From positions 1,731,001-1,795,000 of the forward strand of contig NZ_CP108569.1 of NCBI RefSeq assembly GCF_036010505.1: a stretch of DNA of 64,000 nucleotides, read 5' to 3'. Within the stretch, counting starts at the first letter, position 1. The number at the start of each line of letters is the position of its first letter. Origin of the DNA: Streptomyces sp. NBC_01197. GTDB taxonomy: Bacteria; Actinomycetota; Actinomycetes; Streptomycetales; Streptomycetaceae. A program made the translations under genes and the position numbers. A model generated the notes under the pieces. The model had not been told where the DNA came from, did no database searches, and worked only from the letters and a program-made list of their open reading frames with translations. Below are positions 43,574 to 55,200 of the stretch, piece after piece.

Positions 43574-44044
43574 TTACGCGTTCTCCGCCTGGTACATCCA
43601 GGCGTGCTTCTCCAGGGCGGCGGTGACCCCGATGAGCAGATCCTGCGTCACCGGGTCCGGAGCATCGGTCGCCGCGATCCGCTCCCGCATCCGCGTGATG
43701 ACGGCGCCGAGCGCTGCCACCAGCGTCCGTACGGCGTCGGTGTCGCTGATCCGCCCCTCGGCGACCTCCCGGATCGCGCTGGTCTTGGAAACCGTCGAGG
43801 CCCGGCCGTCCGGCGTCACACCGATCGCCGAGGCCCGCTCGGCCACCGTGTCCGTGTACTGCCTCGCGGTGTCGACCACCTCGTCGAGCTGGAGATGGAC
43901 CGACCGGAAGCGCGGCCCGACCACGTTCCAGTGCACCTGCTTGGCGACCAGCGACAGATCCACCAGATCCGCGAGCGCGCCCTGCAGCGCGTCTCCGACC
44001 ACCTTCAGGTCGGCTTCGGGCAGAGAGCTCTTCACGCCTGACAT
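43574..44044 (-). CDS. dps: Dps-family ferritin-like DNA-binding protein
   Basis: 156 residues. Forms dodecamers that bind DNA and store iron, protecting against oxidative damage. The ferroxidase ligands are in KQVHWNVVGPRFRSVHLQLDE, including the family His and the HLxLDE segment. The C-terminus is KHAWMYQAEN. It lacks the long Lys-rich N-tail, so DNA binding would depend on other surfaces. GGGAGG sits seven bases before ATG 44044. Several Dps paralogues exist in Streptomyces, and this position matches a conserved one. Confidence 0.9.
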   Translation of the reverse strand: MSGVKSSLPEADLKVVGDALQGALADLVDLSLVAKQVHWNVVGPRFRSVHLQLDEVVDTARQYTDTVAERASAIGVTPDGRASTVSKTSAIREVAEGRISDTDAVRTLVAALGAVITRMRERIAATDAPDPVTQDLLIGVTAALEKHAWMYQAENA

Positions 44045-44168
44045 GCGAGGCCTCCCATGTGTTCGTACGTTTCCATCACCATGGCACAAATATCCATAAA
44101 GCGGACACCCAGGGCGGAAAAATGGCTCCGTCCGGCCCCTGAGGACCGGCCGGAGCCGTAAGCACGTA

Positions 44169-44552
44169 CTAGGCCGCTACTACATTCACGGCTTCGGCGG
44201 GCGCCTTGATCGTGACCCGCTCGGCAGGAACACCCGCGACCGACGTCACGGAAACGGAATTGAGCATCGAGCGTACCGGCACCGGTACGGGCTCAGTCGA
44301 CGCTGCCGACTCGGCCAGCTCCGCGAGCGACAGCTCGTCACTCACTTCCCGCATGAGCTCGGACATCCGTACGTCAAGCGCGTCGCAGATAGCGGAGAGC
44401 AGCTCGGAGGATGCCTCCTTCTGCCCCCGCTCCACCTCGGACAGATAACCGAGAGAGACTCGGGCGGACGAGGAGACTTCGCGCAGAGTACGGCCCTGGC
44501 GCTGGCGCTGCCGACGCAGCACGTCACCCAACAGGCGACGGAGCAGAATCAT
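44169..44552 (-). CDS. clgR: ClgR-type XRE transcriptional regulator
   Basis: 127 residues. The N-terminal HTH ([29 protein letters not shown]) is of the XRE/Cro class. The C-terminus ends in Val-Ala-Ala, the degron that makes ClgR/PopR substrates of ClpP protease in Streptomyces (known in the family). Activates clp and lon protease genes after stress. GGAGGG lies ten bases before ATG 44552. Downstream of cinA on the same strand in the conserved actinobacterial order rimO-pgsA-cinA-clgR. Confidence 0.9.
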   Translation of the reverse strand: MILLRRLLGDVLRRQRQRQGRTLREVSSSARVSLGYLSEVERGQKEASSELLSAICDALDVRMSELMREVSDELSLAELAESAASTEPVPVPVRSMLNSVSVTSVAGVPAERVTIKAPAEAVNVVAA

Positions 44553-44661
44553 CGGTGGCTCCCTCCTCGGACCGCGTAGCCGCATCCTTCACGCCCCACC
44601 GTACCGCCTTGCGCCGCGGCCGTGCGGGGAGCGATGTCGTGTTCACTCAGGGCTGCAAACA

Positions 44662-45171
44662 TCAATTCCCCCCGTTCTCTTCCGTATCCTGTGTCCGCGC
44701 ATTCGCGCGGAGTTCATCGCAGAGCAGTCCGAGAACACCCAGCACGCTCTCCCTACGGATTTCCGCCCGGTCCCCGTTCAACCGCAGCGGGGCCATATTC
44801 TCTGCCCCGCCGGGTCCGCAAACCGCGACGTACACCGTCCCGACCGGCTGCCCGTCCTGCATGTCAGGACCGGCGACTCCGGTGGTGGCCATCCCCCAGT
44901 CCGCGCCCAGCACCCTTCGCACCCCGGCCGCCATCTGCCGGGCGACCCCGGGGTCCACCGCGCCGCGCTCGGCCAGCAGAGCCCCGTCGACGCCGAGGAC
45001 TTCCTGCTTGAGGGGCGTTGCGTACGCCGTGACGGACCCGCGGAAGACCCGGGAGGCGCCAGAGACGGAAGTGAGCTCGGCGGCCAGCAGACCACCGGTC
45101 AGCGACTCGGCGACGGCGAGGGTCTCGCCCCGGGCCGCCAGGAGCTCCAGCACCCGGGCCGCCGAACTCAC
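44662..45171 (-). CDS. cinA: CinA C-terminal domain protein (NMN amidohydrolase type)
   Basis: 169 residues comprising only the CinA C-terminal deamidase domain, which hydrolyses nicotinamide mononucleotide to NaMN. Motifs are AVAESLTGGLLAAELTSVSGAS, then SVTAYA and ATTGVAGPD. The N-terminal MoCF-like domain of full-length CinA is absent, as usual in Streptomyces. GTG 45171 overlaps the pgsA TGA by four bases. Upstream of clgR. Confidence 0.9.
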   Translation of the reverse strand: MSSAARVLELLAARGETLAVAESLTGGLLAAELTSVSGASRVFRGSVTAYATPLKQEVLGVDGALLAERGAVDPGVARQMAAGVRRVLGADWGMATTGVAGPDMQDGQPVGTVYVAVCGPGGAENMAPLRLNGDRAEIRRESVLGVLGLLCDELRANARTQDTEENGGN

Positions 45172-45824
45172 CGGGCGGCCCGCTCGGCCGCGAGCCCCTT
45201 GCGGCGTGCGGTCACGGCCTGCTGCACGTAGTCGAGCCCGGTCACCACGGTCAGTACCACGGCGACCGCCATCACCCAGAACCGCATGGTCGCCAGCGGT
45301 CCGGTCAGGGCCAGCACGTACATCCCGACCGCCGCGCCTTGCGCGAGTGTCTTGATCTTGCCGCCGCGGCTGGCCGGAATGACCGCGTGCCTGATCACCC
45401 AGAACCGCATCAGGGTGATCCCGAGCTCCCGGAACAGAATCACGCCGGTCACCCACCAGGGCAGATCCCCGAGGTACGAGAGACAGATCAGCGCTGCTCC
45501 CATGATCGCCTTGTCGGCGATGGGGTCGGCGATCTTCCCGAAGTCGGTGACCAGGTTGTACGTACGTGCCAGATGGCCGTCGAAGACATCGGTGATCATC
45601 GCGACGGCGAAGGCCGCCCAGGCCCAGGCCCGCCAGACCGGGTCGTAGCCCCCGTCATGGAGCAGCAGCAGCACGAACCCCGGCACGAGCACCAGCCGCA
45701 CCATGGTCAGCAGATTCGCGACGTTCCACAGACTGACCTGGTTGACCACCGCAGCGCCCAGCTTTCCGGCGGGCGCCGGCTTGGCACCGGTACCGCCCGT
45801 AGCGGATGCCGGGACTCCGGTCAT
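45168..45824 (-). CDS. pgsA: CDP-diacylglycerol--glycerol-3-phosphate 3-phosphatidyltransferase
   Basis: 218-residue membrane enzyme making phosphatidylglycerophosphate from CDP-diacylglycerol. The CDP-alcohol phosphotransferase signature DG-x2-AR-x8-G-x3-D-x3-D is read in [26 protein letters not shown]. There are about five TM helices. The ATG at 45824 overlaps the rimO stop by four bases, and the 3' end overlaps cinA, so three genes are translationally coupled. The N-terminal ~20 residues are Ala/Gly-rich. Confidence 0.92.
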   Translation of the reverse strand: MTGVPASATGGTGAKPAPAGKLGAAVVNQVSLWNVANLLTMVRLVLVPGFVLLLLHDGGYDPVWRAWAWAAFAVAMITDVFDGHLARTYNLVTDFGKIADPIADKAIMGAALICLSYLGDLPWWVTGVILFRELGITLMRFWVIRHAVIPASRGGKIKTLAQGAAVGMYVLALTGPLATMRFWVMAVAVVLTVVTGLDYVQQAVTARRKGLAAERAAR

Positions 45825-47284
45825 CTGGCTGCCTCCTCACCAAGACATTCGGCCACCAGGTCGACACCTTCGGTCCCGACCACCTTCGCCACGACCATAC
45901 GGCCGGGGACCAGGCCCTCGCTTGCCGTGAACACGACCTGCCCGTCCGTCTCGGGCGCCTGGTGCGCGGCCCGGCCCACGGCGCCGTCCTCGCCGTCCAC
46001 GGACTCCACCAGCACCGAGAGGGTCTCTCCCAGCCGCTCCTCGGCCCGCTGCGCGGTCAGCTCATCGGCGAGCCGCGAGATGTGTTCGAGCCGTTCGGCG
46101 ATGACCTCCGCGTCCAGCTTGTTCTCGTAGCCGACCGCCTCGGTGCCGTCCTCGTCGGAGTAGCCGAAGACCCCGATGGCGTCGAGCCGCGCGCCGGTGA
46201 GGAAGCGCTCCAGTTCGGCCAGGTCGCTCTCGGTCTCGCCGGGGAAGCCCACAATGAAGTTGGAGCGCGCACCGGCCTGAGGCGCCTTGCCGCGGATCGT
46301 GTCGAGCAGTTCCAGGAACCGGTCGGTGTCCCCGAAGCGGCGCATCGCGCGGAGCACTCCGGGCGCCGAGTGCTGGAAGGAGAGGTCGAAGTACGGGGCG
46401 ACCTTCGGCGTCGACGTCAGGACGTCGATGAGCCCGGGCCGCATCTCGGCGGGCTGCAGATAGCTGACCCGGATCCGCTCGATGCCCTCGACCTCGGCGA
46501 GCTCGGGCAGCAGCGTCTCCAGGAGCCGGATGTCGCCGAGGTCCTTGCCGTACGAGGTGTTGTTCTCGGAGACCAGCATGACCTCCTTGACACCCTGTTC
46601 GGCAAGCCAGCGCGTCTCCCCGAGCACATCGGACGGGCGCCGCGAGATGAAGGAGCCGCGGAAGGACGGGATGGCACAGAAGGAGCACCGCCGGTCGCAG
46701 CCTGAGGCCAGCTTCACGGAGGCCACCGGGCTGTCGCCGAGTCTGCGGCGCAGCGGTGCCCGCGGCCCGGAGACCGGCGCGACACCCTCCGGCAGGTCGT
46801 CCGGCGGGGTGTCCTGCGCATGGCCGGGAAGCGCCACACCGGCCGTCCCCTGGCGCTCGGCCGGGCTGATCGGCAGCAGCTTACGGCGGTCCCGCGGGGT
46901 GTGCGAGGCGTGGATCCCGCCGTTCAGAATGGTCTGGAGGCGGTCGGAGATATCGGCGTAGTCGTCGAATCCGAGGATCCCGTCGGCCTCGGGCAGCGCT
47001 TCGGCGAGATCCTTGCCGTACCGCTCGGCCATACAGCCGACGGCTACGACGGCCTGCGTCCTGCCGTGATCCTTGAGATCGTTGGCTTCGAGCAGGGCGT
47101 CGACGGAGTCCTTCTTGGCGGCTTCGACGAATCCACAGGTGTTGACGACGGCCACGTCCGCGGCGGCGGCGTCCTCGACGAGGTCCCAGCCGTCCGCTGC
47201 CAAGCGGCCTGCGAGCTCCTCCGAGTCCACCTCGTTACGGGCGCAGCCAAGAGTGACAAGGGCGACGGTACGGCGTTCGGGCAT
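45821..47284 (-). CDS. rimO: Ribosomal protein S12 methylthiotransferase RimO
   Basis: 487 residues, radical-SAM enzyme modifying Asp88 of S12, paralogue of MiaB. UPF0004 cysteines lie in [23 protein letters not shown] and VGCMAERYG. The radical SAM motif is CDRRCSFC and the TRAM domain lies at ~390-455. GFVEAAK identifies RimO rather than MiaB. An insert of ~50 residues between the two domains (about 120-170) is Pro/Arg-rich. First gene of rimO-pgsA-cinA-clgR, with 48 bases to the upstream RodZ-like gene. Confidence 0.93.
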   Translation of the reverse strand: MPERRTVALVTLGCARNEVDSEELAGRLAADGWDLVEDAAAADVAVVNTCGFVEAAKKDSVDALLEANDLKDHGRTQAVVAVGCMAERYGKDLAEALPEADGILGFDDYADISDRLQTILNGGIHASHTPRDRRKLLPISPAERQGTAGVALPGHAQDTPPDDLPEGVAPVSGPRAPLRRRLGDSPVASVKLASGCDRRCSFCAIPSFRGSFISRRPSDVLGETRWLAEQGVKEVMLVSENNTSYGKDLGDIRLLETLLPELAEVEGIERIRVSYLQPAEMRPGLIDVLTSTPKVAPYFDLSFQHSAPGVLRAMRRFGDTDRFLELLDTIRGKAPQAGARSNFIVGFPGETESDLAELERFLTGARLDAIGVFGYSDEDGTEAVGYENKLDAEVIAERLEHISRLADELTAQRAEERLGETLSVLVESVDGEDGAVGRAAHQAPETDGQVVFTASEGLVPGRMVVAKVVGTEGVDLVAECLGEEAAR

Positions 47285-47332
47285 GGGCTCAAGACTACTT
47301 TGTCCCGGCCCACGCCCGTTCCGCGAGGGTGA

Positions 47333-48142
47333 TCAGCCCGCCTCGGGGTCGCCCTTGGTGTACGAGAGACGCTCGACCTGGCCGGTCTGGAAGTCGTTGT
47401 GGACGTCCTTGCCGTTGACGAACAACTGGATCGCGCCGGCGTTGCCGAGGATCAGATCGACCTGCTGCGCGTCCGTGAAGGTCTTGGACTCGCCCTTGGC
47501 CAGCACACCGTCGAAGAGCAGCTTTCCGTTGTGTGCCTTCGCGGAGATCCAGCTCTTGTCGTCGACGGCGGACAGCTTCACCGTCACCTTGTCCTTCGGC
47601 ACGGCCGCGATGGCGCTGTCCGAAGCGGCGGGAGTGCTGGGCTTGGGATCGGCCGGCTTGCTGGGCTTGGGGCTGGCCCCCTTCGTGGCGGTCGTGGGGC
47701 CTTCGGCGACCTGCTTGCCGCCCTTGGTGCTGCTGCCGCCGCTGAACGCGGTGAACCCGACGAAGCCGACCACGACGACGATCGCCGCGACCATGGCCGC
47801 CGTCCAGTTCGGGCGGCGGCGCTCCGGCTTGATGCGTTCCGCTTCGAAGAGCGGTGCGACCGGGGTGGGTTCGGGACGGCCGCCGTGCTCCGCGTCGTAC
47901 TGGTCGACCAGAGCCGCCGGGTCGACGGCGACGGCGCGCGCCAGCGTGCGGATGTGACCGCGGGCGTACACATCGCCGCCGCAGCGGGAGAAGTCGTCCT
48001 GCTCGATCGCGTGCACGATGGGGATGCGCACCCGTGTCACCGAGCTGACTTCCTCAACCGTCAGACCTGCGGCGATCCGTGCCTGGTGGAGGGTGTGACC
48101 GATGGAAGGGCGGTCGTCTTCGGGGGAGTTGCCGATGGACAC
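47333..48142 (-). CDS. RodZ-like membrane helix-turn-helix protein (DUF4115)
   Basis: 269 residues. The N-terminal XRE-type HTH at ~12-70 (SIGHTLHQARIAAGLTVEEVSSVTRV, DVYARGHIRTLA) is followed by a single TM at ~115-135 (AAMVAAIVVVVGFVGFTAF). A Pro/Lys/Ser-rich linker and a C-terminal extracytoplasmic DUF4115 beta domain (WISAKAHNGKLLFDGVL) complete it. The layout is that of RodZ, which links MreB or division proteins to the wall. Conserved next to rimO and ftsK in actinobacteria. A ribosome site AAAGG lies before ATG 48142. Confidence 0.85.
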   Translation of the reverse strand: MSIGNSPEDDRPSIGHTLHQARIAAGLTVEEVSSVTRVRIPIVHAIEQDDFSRCGGDVYARGHIRTLARAVAVDPAALVDQYDAEHGGRPEPTPVAPLFEAERIKPERRRPNWTAAMVAAIVVVVGFVGFTAFSGGSSTKGGKQVAEGPTTATKGASPKPSKPADPKPSTPAASDSAIAAVPKDKVTVKLSAVDDKSWISAKAHNGKLLFDGVLAKGESKTFTDAQQVDLILGNAGAIQLFVNGKDVHNDFQTGQVERLSYTKGDPEAG

Positions 48143-48372
48143 GTGGGCGCCTTTCGAGCGTGAGCCACCTGCTGGATGTTCAGTCTAGGGGGGCGGTGAA
48201 AGGGTGGAGCAACCTGAGCGCGCACTTTGTACGCCATCAGGTCGGCGGATCATCGGACGACCCGCCGGACGGGCCGGGAGACAACCCGGGTGCGGGACAT
48301 CCCCGGTCCTTTTCTCTCCGGTTCCTGTCCAAATTGACGTACGGCCGGGGGAAACGGTTGCCCTCCGATGGG

Positions 48373-51150
48373 CTACGGCTCGGTCTCTCCGCGGATGACC
48401 GCTAGCACACCGTCGACTTCGTCCGGTTTCACCAGCACATCGCGGGCCTTCGAGCCCTCGCTGGGCCCGACGATGTTCCGCGATTCCATAAGATCCATCA
48501 GCCGGCCCGCCTTCGCGAAGCCGACGCGCAGCTTGCGCTGGAGCATCGACGTCGAGCCGAACTGAGTGGAGACGACCAGTTCGGCCGCCTGGCAGAGCAG
48601 ATCGAGATCGTCGCCGATGTCTCCGTCGATCTCCTTCTTCTTGGCCGTCCCGACCATCACGTCGTCGCGGAAGACCGGTGCCATCTGGTCCTTGCAGTGC
48701 TGGACGATCTCACCGACCTCCTCCTCGGTGACGAAGGCGCCCTGCATACGGGTCGGTTTGTTCGCCCCCATCGGGAGGAAGAGCCCGTCGCCCTTGCCGA
48801 TCAGCTTCTCGGCCCCCGGCTGGTCGAGAATGACCCGGCTGTCGGCGAGCGAGGAGGTGGCGAAGGCGAGGCGCGAGGGCACGTTGGCCTTGATCAGACC
48901 GGTGACGACGTCGACCGACGGCCGCTGGGTGGCCAGAACCAGGTGGATGCCGGCGGCCCGCGCGAGCTGGGTGATCCGGACGATGGAGTCCTCGACGTCA
49001 CGCGGCGCGACCATCATCAGGTCGGCGAGCTCGTCGACGATGACCAGCAGATACGGATACGGGGAGAGCTCGCGCTCGCTGCCCTCGGGTGCTTTGGCCT
49101 TGCCGCTGCGCACGGCCTGGTTGAAGTCGTCGATGTGCCGGTAGCCGTACGCCGCGAGGTCGTCGTACCGCAGGTCCATCTCGCGCACGACCCACTGGAG
49201 CGCCTCGGCGGCCTTCTTGGGGTTGGTGATGATCGGGGTGATCAGGTGCGGGATGCCCTCGTACGCGGTCAGCTCGACGCGCTTGGGGTCGACCAGCACC
49301 ATCCGTACGTCCTCGGGTGTGGCCCGCACCATCACCGAGGTGATCAGGCAGTTGATGCAGGAGGACTTCCCGGAGCCGGTCGCGCCCGCGACCAGGACGT
49401 GCGGCATCTTCGCCAGGTTGGCCATCACGTAGCCGCCCTCGACGTCCTTGCCGAGCGCCACCAGCATCGGGTGGTCGTCCTCGGCCGCGTCCGCGAGGCG
49501 CAGCACATCGCCGAGGTTGACCATCTCGCGGTCGGTGTTGGGGATCTCGATACCGACCGCGGACTTTCCCGGGATCGGAGAGATGATCCGCACGTCCGGG
49601 CTGGCCACCGCGTAGGCGATGTTCTTGGTGAGCGCGGTGATCCGCTCGACCTTCACGGCCGGGCCCAGCTCCACCTCGTAGCGGGTGACGGTCGGGCCAC
49701 GGGTGAAGCCGGTGACGGCCGCGTCGACCTTGAACTCCATGAAGACGTTCGACAGCGAGGCGACGACCGCGTCGTTGGCGGCGCTGCGGGTCTTGCCCGG
49801 GCCACCGCGCACCAGCAGGTCCAGCGAGGGCAGCGAGTAGGTGATGTCGCCGGAGAGCTGGAGCTGTTCGGCGCGGGAGGGCAGCGGCTGGGACTCGGGC
49901 GGCTTCGGGGACTTCTTGGTCAGGTCGGGTACGGCGGCCCCCGGCCCCCCGGACTTCGCGGCTCCCGCCGACTCGCGGGCCGACGGCACGGGCGCTGCGG
50001 CCGGCGTGCCGGACGGGGTGGCCTCGGGGCGTTCGACGGAGACGCCCTGGGTCAGATCCGCGACGAGCGGGGAGGGCGGCAGCCCGTGCAGCACGGCTCC
50101 GTCCAGCGCGGCGGCAGCCGCGGCCGCGACATCCACGGCGTCCATCGGCCGGCCGGGCGCGGGCTGTACGGAGGGCCTGCGCGGCTTGCCGCGGCGCTTG
50201 GTGAGCGCCTGCTCCTCGGCGGCTTCGGCGTCGTAGAACTCGGAGGTACGGCCGCGCGGTGCGGCCGGGCGGCGCCCGGCCGGCAGCGACTCGCGCCACT
50301 GCTCCTCGTACCGCTCGTCGTCTTCCTCGTGCGCCCCGCCAGTGGCCGGCTCGGGGTCGACGATGCCCAGCCGGGCCCCGAGCGCCCTGAGCCGGTGCGG
50401 AATGGCGGTGACGGGGGTGGCTGTGACGACCAGCAGCCCGAAGACGGTCAGCAGCAGGAGGAGCGGTACCGCGAGGACGTCGCCCATCAGGAAGATCAGC
50501 GGCTTGGACGCGGCCCAGCCGATCAGGCCGCCGGCGTCCTGCATGGCCGATGTGCCGTCCCCGCGGCCGGGAGCGCCGCAGGCGATGTGGACCTGGCCGA
50601 GCACCCCGAGGACCAGTGCGGAGAGCCCGATGACGATCCGGCCGTTCGCCTCCGGCTTCTCCGGGTGGAGGATCAGCCGTACGGCGATGGCGCCCAGCAG
50701 TATCGGGACCAGCAGGTCGAGCCTGCCGAACGCACCGGTGATCAGCATCTCGACCAGATCGCCGACCGGGCCGTGCAGATTCGACCAGGTGCCGGCCGCG
50801 ATGACGAGCGCCAGACCGAGGAGGAGCAGGGCGACCCCGTCCTTGCGGTGGGCCGGGTCGAGGCCCTTCGCGCCCCGTCCTATGCCGCGGAACATCGCCC
50901 CCACGCCGTGGGCGGCTCCGAGCCAGACGGCCCGTACGAGCCGGTACACGCCGCCGGTAGGGGACGGCGCCGGTTTCGGTGCGGGCTTCGCCGCCGCCTT
51001 CTTGGCGGGTGCGCGCTTCGCGGGGGCGGTCTTCTTGGCAGCGGTCTTCTTCACCGGAGCCGCCTTCTTGGCTGGGCCGGTACGGCCGGCACGCGGCTTG
51101 GCGGTGCCCGCCGCCCCTGGGGAACCCTTGCCGGACGTACGTGAGGCCAT
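48373..51150 (-). CDS. ftsK: DNA translocase FtsK/SpoIIIE
   Basis: 925 residues. ATP-driven DNA pump that clears chromosomes from closing septa, important in sporulation septation. The N-terminus (1-50) is a Lys/Ala/Pro repeat ([18 protein letters not shown]). Four TM helices lie at ~75-245, then a Pro/Ala-rich linker and the motor with Walker [10 protein letters not shown] (~595) and Walker [13 protein letters not shown] (~705). The gamma winged-helix domain (~850-915, [19 protein letters not shown]) reads polarity sequences. ATG 51150 was chosen as the start of the basic tail; no clear ribosome site. Confidence 0.93.
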   Translation of the reverse strand: MASRTSGKGSPGAAGTAKPRAGRTGPAKKAAPVKKTAAKKTAPAKRAPAKKAAAKPAPKPAPSPTGGVYRLVRAVWLGAAHGVGAMFRGIGRGAKGLDPAHRKDGVALLLLGLALVIAAGTWSNLHGPVGDLVEMLITGAFGRLDLLVPILLGAIAVRLILHPEKPEANGRIVIGLSALVLGVLGQVHIACGAPGRGDGTSAMQDAGGLIGWAASKPLIFLMGDVLAVPLLLLLTVFGLLVVTATPVTAIPHRLRALGARLGIVDPEPATGGAHEEDDERYEEQWRESLPAGRRPAAPRGRTSEFYDAEAAEEQALTKRRGKPRRPSVQPAPGRPMDAVDVAAAAAAALDGAVLHGLPPSPLVADLTQGVSVERPEATPSGTPAAAPVPSARESAGAAKSGGPGAAVPDLTKKSPKPPESQPLPSRAEQLQLSGDITYSLPSLDLLVRGGPGKTRSAANDAVVASLSNVFMEFKVDAAVTGFTRGPTVTRYEVELGPAVKVERITALTKNIAYAVASPDVRIISPIPGKSAVGIEIPNTDREMVNLGDVLRLADAAEDDHPMLVALGKDVEGGYVMANLAKMPHVLVAGATGSGKSSCINCLITSVMVRATPEDVRMVLVDPKRVELTAYEGIPHLITPIITNPKKAAEALQWVVREMDLRYDDLAAYGYRHIDDFNQAVRSGKAKAPEGSERELSPYPYLLVIVDELADLMMVAPRDVEDSIVRITQLARAAGIHLVLATQRPSVDVVTGLIKANVPSRLAFATSSLADSRVILDQPGAEKLIGKGDGLFLPMGANKPTRMQGAFVTEEEVGEIVQHCKDQMAPVFRDDVMVGTAKKKEIDGDIGDDLDLLCQAAELVVSTQFGSTSMLQRKLRVGFAKAGRLMDLMESRNIVGPSEGSKARDVLVKPDEVDGVLAVIRGETEP

Positions 51151-51294
51151 GGAGCCGAGGTTACCTGTGTCCGCCGCGACGGACACGTGTGCTGACCGCT
51201 TCACCCGTTCGTGTCGCCAAGGTGAACACACCTTCTTGACGCGCGGCAACGCGTGGTGACACGCCCTCAGCAGCGGCCACTGACGGACAGGCCG

Positions 51295-51974
51295 TCAACT
51301 CTGCGAGGGGAGCGCGGCAGCCGGGCCACCCGTGCCCGGCTCCAGCGCGTCCAGTGCCCTGCGGAGACCGGTGAGTTTGCGCTCCAGATGGGCCGCGGTC
51401 GCGACCGCGGCAGCGTCAGCCGACTCCTCGTCGAGCTGCTTGGAGAGCGCCTCGGCCTGCTCCTCAACTGCCGCGAGCCGTGCGGACAGTTCGGCCAGCA
51501 GCCCGGCGGGCTCCTTGGTGTCGCCGACGGCGGGAGTGCTGCCGTCGAGCTGGAGGCGCAGCAGCGCCGCCTGCTCACGCAGTTGGCAGTTCTTCATGTA
51601 GAGCTCGACGAAGACCGACACCTTCGCGCGCAGCACCCACGGGTCGAAGGGCTTCGAGATGTAATCCACAGCCCCCGCGGCGTACCCCGGAACGTGTGGT
51701 GCGGCCCGTGGTTGATCGCGGTGAGGAAGATGATCGGGATGTCCCGGGTCCGCTCCCGCCGCTTGATGTGCGCTGCGGTCTCGAAACCGTCCATCCCCGG
51801 CATCTGGACGTCCAGCAGAATCACTGCGAAATCATCCGTCAGCAGCGCTTTCAGCGCTTCCTCCCCGGACGATGCCCGCACCAGTGTCTGATCGAGCGCG
51901 GAGAGAATGGCCTCCAGCGCCAGCAGATTCTCCGGCCGGTCATCGACCAGGAGGATCTTGGCCTTCTGCACCAT
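51295..51974 (-). pseudogene. osaB: Response regulator OsaB, reading frame interrupted by a 1-base deletion
   Basis: The first frame, from ATG 51974 (GAGGAGG site), is a normal receiver domain: KILLVDDRPEN, phospho-acceptor in LLDVQMPGMDG and IPIIFLTAINHGPHHTFRG. The protein then leaves frame. The expected continuation (YAAGAVDYISKPFDPWVLRAKV, with the conserved Lys) is intact in the next frame and runs to 51295 through a coiled-coil, Ala/Glu-rich C-terminal region. One extra G in the run at 51685-51688 would restore a 226-residue protein. OsaB with OsaA controls osmoadaptation in S. coelicolor. Either a true mutation or an assembly error. Confidence 0.85.
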
Positions 51975-52229
51975 GGCCCGTCCTCCTCGTCCCGGCAGTG
52001 CACCGGGCGCCGCCCCAGGGGACAGCTCCGTAACGCCGTCCGTCCTTGTGCCGGTCATGGTAACCGCACCCCGCCCGTCGCCACACCCTGTCACCGCTAT
52101 GTCACCGCGATGTCACGGCACATGTAGCAGGAACGCGCCGGGAGACCAGAAGGTTCCCCGAATATGCGCGCCTCACACGCCTCCGGCCACAGCCAGTCAG
52201 CAACTCATAGAGATTTACCCATCAACCGA

Positions 52230-55200
52230 TCACTCACCGCTCATCCACTGTTCCATTACCGTGAGCAAATGATCAGGATCCACAGGCTTGGTGACATAGT
52301 CGGAAGCGCCGGATTCGATGGCCTTCTCCCGGTCGCCCTTCATCGCCTTCGCGGTGAGCGCGATGATCGGCAGCCCGGCGAACTGCGGCATCCTGCGGAT
52401 GGCCGTCGTCGTCGCATAGCCGTCCATCTCCGGCATCATGATGTCCATCAGTACGAGCGTCACATCGTCGTGCTGCTCCAGGACTTCGATGCCCTCACGC
52501 CCGTTCTCCGCGTACAGCACCGCGAGGCCGTGCTGTTCGAGAACGCTGGTGAGCGCGAAAACGTTGCGGATGTCGTCGTCGACGATCAGTACCTTCTCGC
52601 CGCTGAACTGGAAGACGCGGCGCGGCTTCGCCGCCTCCCCGGTCTCCTCCCCCCACGTCTCGGGCTCCGAGGTCGCCGCCTGCACACCTGAACTGGCGGG
52701 CAGCGCCGTCTGTCCGCCGGACGGCCCCAGCGACCTGCGGCGCCGCCGGCGGAAGAGCTCCGCGGGGCCGCCCTGGCCGTCCGTGGGCGCCATGCCGGGC
52801 GCCTGGCCCGCCTCGTCCCGCACCCCTTCGTCGGTCCCGCCGGGCATCCGCTCCCGGCTGCCCGGCGTCAGCTGCGGATACCCCTGGGGAGGCAGCTCGC
52901 TGGCGTGCAGCGGCAGATAGAGCGTGAACGTCGAACCGCGCCCCGGTTCGCTCGCCGCGTGGATCTCACCGCCGAGCAGCCGTGCGATCTCCCGGCTGAT
53001 GGACAGGCCGAGGCCCGTACCGCCGTACTTGCGGCTGGTGGTCCCGTCCGCCTGCTTGAACGCCTCGAAGATCACCCGCATCTTGCTCGACGCGATACCG
53101 ATCCCCGTGTCGGTGACCGAGAAGGCGATCAGATCCGCGTCCGCGTCGCGCAGCGAGCCCGCTTCGAGCAGCTGCTCACGGATGGCGTTCGGCACGTTGG
53201 CGTTGGCGGGCCTGATGACCAGCTCCACCGCCCCGGTGTCGGTGAACTTCACCGCGTTGGAGAGGAGGTTGCGCAGCACCTGCAGCAGCCGCTGCTCGTC
53301 CGTGTGCAGCGTCGCGGGCAGTTCGGGCGAGACCCGTACGGAGAAGTCCAGGCCCTTCTCGGCCGTGAGCGGCCGGAAGGTGGCCTCGACATAGTCGACC
53401 AGCTGGACCAGCGCGATCCGGGTCGGGCTGACATCCATCTTGCCCGCCTCGACCTTGGACAGGTCCAGAATGTCGTTGATCAGCTGGAGCAGATCCGAAC
53501 CCGCACCGTGAATCGTCTCCGCGAACTCCACCTGCTTCGGGGAGAGATTCCCCTCGGCGTTGTCGGCGAGCAGCTTGGCGAGAATCAGCAGCGAATTGAG
53601 CGGTGTCCGCAGCTCGTGAGACATGTTGGCCAGGAACTCGGACTTGTAGCGCATCGAGACCGCGAGCTGCTCGGCACGCTCCTCCAGCACCTGCCTGGCT
53701 TCCTCGATCTCGGTGTTCTTCACCTCGATATCGCGGTTCTGCTGGGCCAGCAGCTCGGCCTTCTCCTCCAGTTCGGCATTGGACGCCTGAAGTGCCTTCT
53801 GCCGGTTCTCCAGTTCGGCCGAACGCTCCCGCAGCTGCTCGGTCAGCTCCTGCGACTGCTTGAGCAGCACCTCGGTCTTCGAATTGACGCTGATGGTGTT
53901 GACGCTCGTCGCGATCATTTCGGCGATCTGGTTGAGGAAGTCCTTCTGGATGTGCGTGAAGGGCTGGAAGGAGGCCAGCTCGATCACCCCGAGCACATTC
54001 CCGTCGAAGAGCACCGGCAGCACGATCACGTGGGCGGGCGGCGCCTCGCCGAGACCGGACGAGATCTTCAGGTATCCCGGCGGCACGTTCTCCACCAGGA
54101 TCGTGCGCTTCTCCTCGGCGGCTGTGCCGATGAGCGTCTCCCCCGGCCGGAACGTCGTCGGCATGGAGCCGGCGGAGTATCCGTAACTGCCGTGCATCCG
54201 CAGCTCGTACGCGTCCTCGGCGCCCGCGCCGCTCTCCGCGGCCGACCCGGTCGGCACCGCAAGGAAGAACGCGCCGTGCTGGGCCGAGACCACCGGCGTG
54301 AGCTCGCTCATGATGAGCGACGCCACGTCCACCAGTTCCCGGCGCCCCTGCATCAGACCGGAGATACGGGCCAGGTTGCCCTTGAGCCAGTCCTGCTCCT
54401 TGTTGGCGACCGTGGTGTCACGCAGGTTGGCGATCATCGTGTTGATGTTGTCCTGCAGCGCCTGGATCTCGCCGGCGGCGTCCACATCGATCTTGAGATT
54501 GAGATCGCCGCGGGTCACCGCGGTGGCAACGGCCGCGATGGCGCGCACCTGACGGGTCAGGTTCCCGGCCATCTCGTTCACCGACTCGGTCAGGTCGCGC
54601 CAGGTGCCGTCCACATCGCGCACCCGCGCCTGACCGCCCAGCTGGCCCTCGGTGCCCACCTCACGGGCCACCCTGGTCACCTGCTCGGCGAAGCTCGACA
54701 GCTGGTCGACCATCGTGTTGATGGTGGTCTTCAGCTCCAGGATCTCGCCCTGGGCGTCGATGTCGATCTTCTTCGTCAGGTCGCCCTTGGCGATGGCCGT
54801 GGTGACCGTGGCGATCTGGCGCACCTGCCCGGTCAGATTGGACGCCATCGAGTTCACCGACTCGGTGAGGTCCTTCCACGTACCGGCGACTCCCGGCACC
54901 CGGGCCTGACCGCCGAGCGAACCGTCCGTACCCACCTCACGCGCCACCCGCGTCACTTCGTCCGCGAACGAGGACAGCGTCGTCACCATGGTGTTGACCG
55001 TGTCCGCGAGCTGCGCGACCTCGCCGCGTGCCTCCACGGTGACCTTCTTGGTCAGATCACCGTTGGCGACCGCCGTGGCGACCTGGGAGATGTTCCGCAC
55101 CTGACTGGTCAGGTTGTTGGCCATCAGGTTCACGTTGTCGCTGAGGTCTTCCCAGATGCCGGTGACCCCGCGCACCCGCGCCTGGCCGCCGAGGATGCCC

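Noticed and set aside
44553..44661. Possible ClgR autoregulatory box upstream of clgR
   Set aside because: No convincing GTTCGC/GCGAAC palindrome could be read in the segment.
48697..51144. 815-codon plus-strand frame opposite ftsK
   Set aside because: No recognisable domain and no ribosome site, while FtsK on the other strand is complete.
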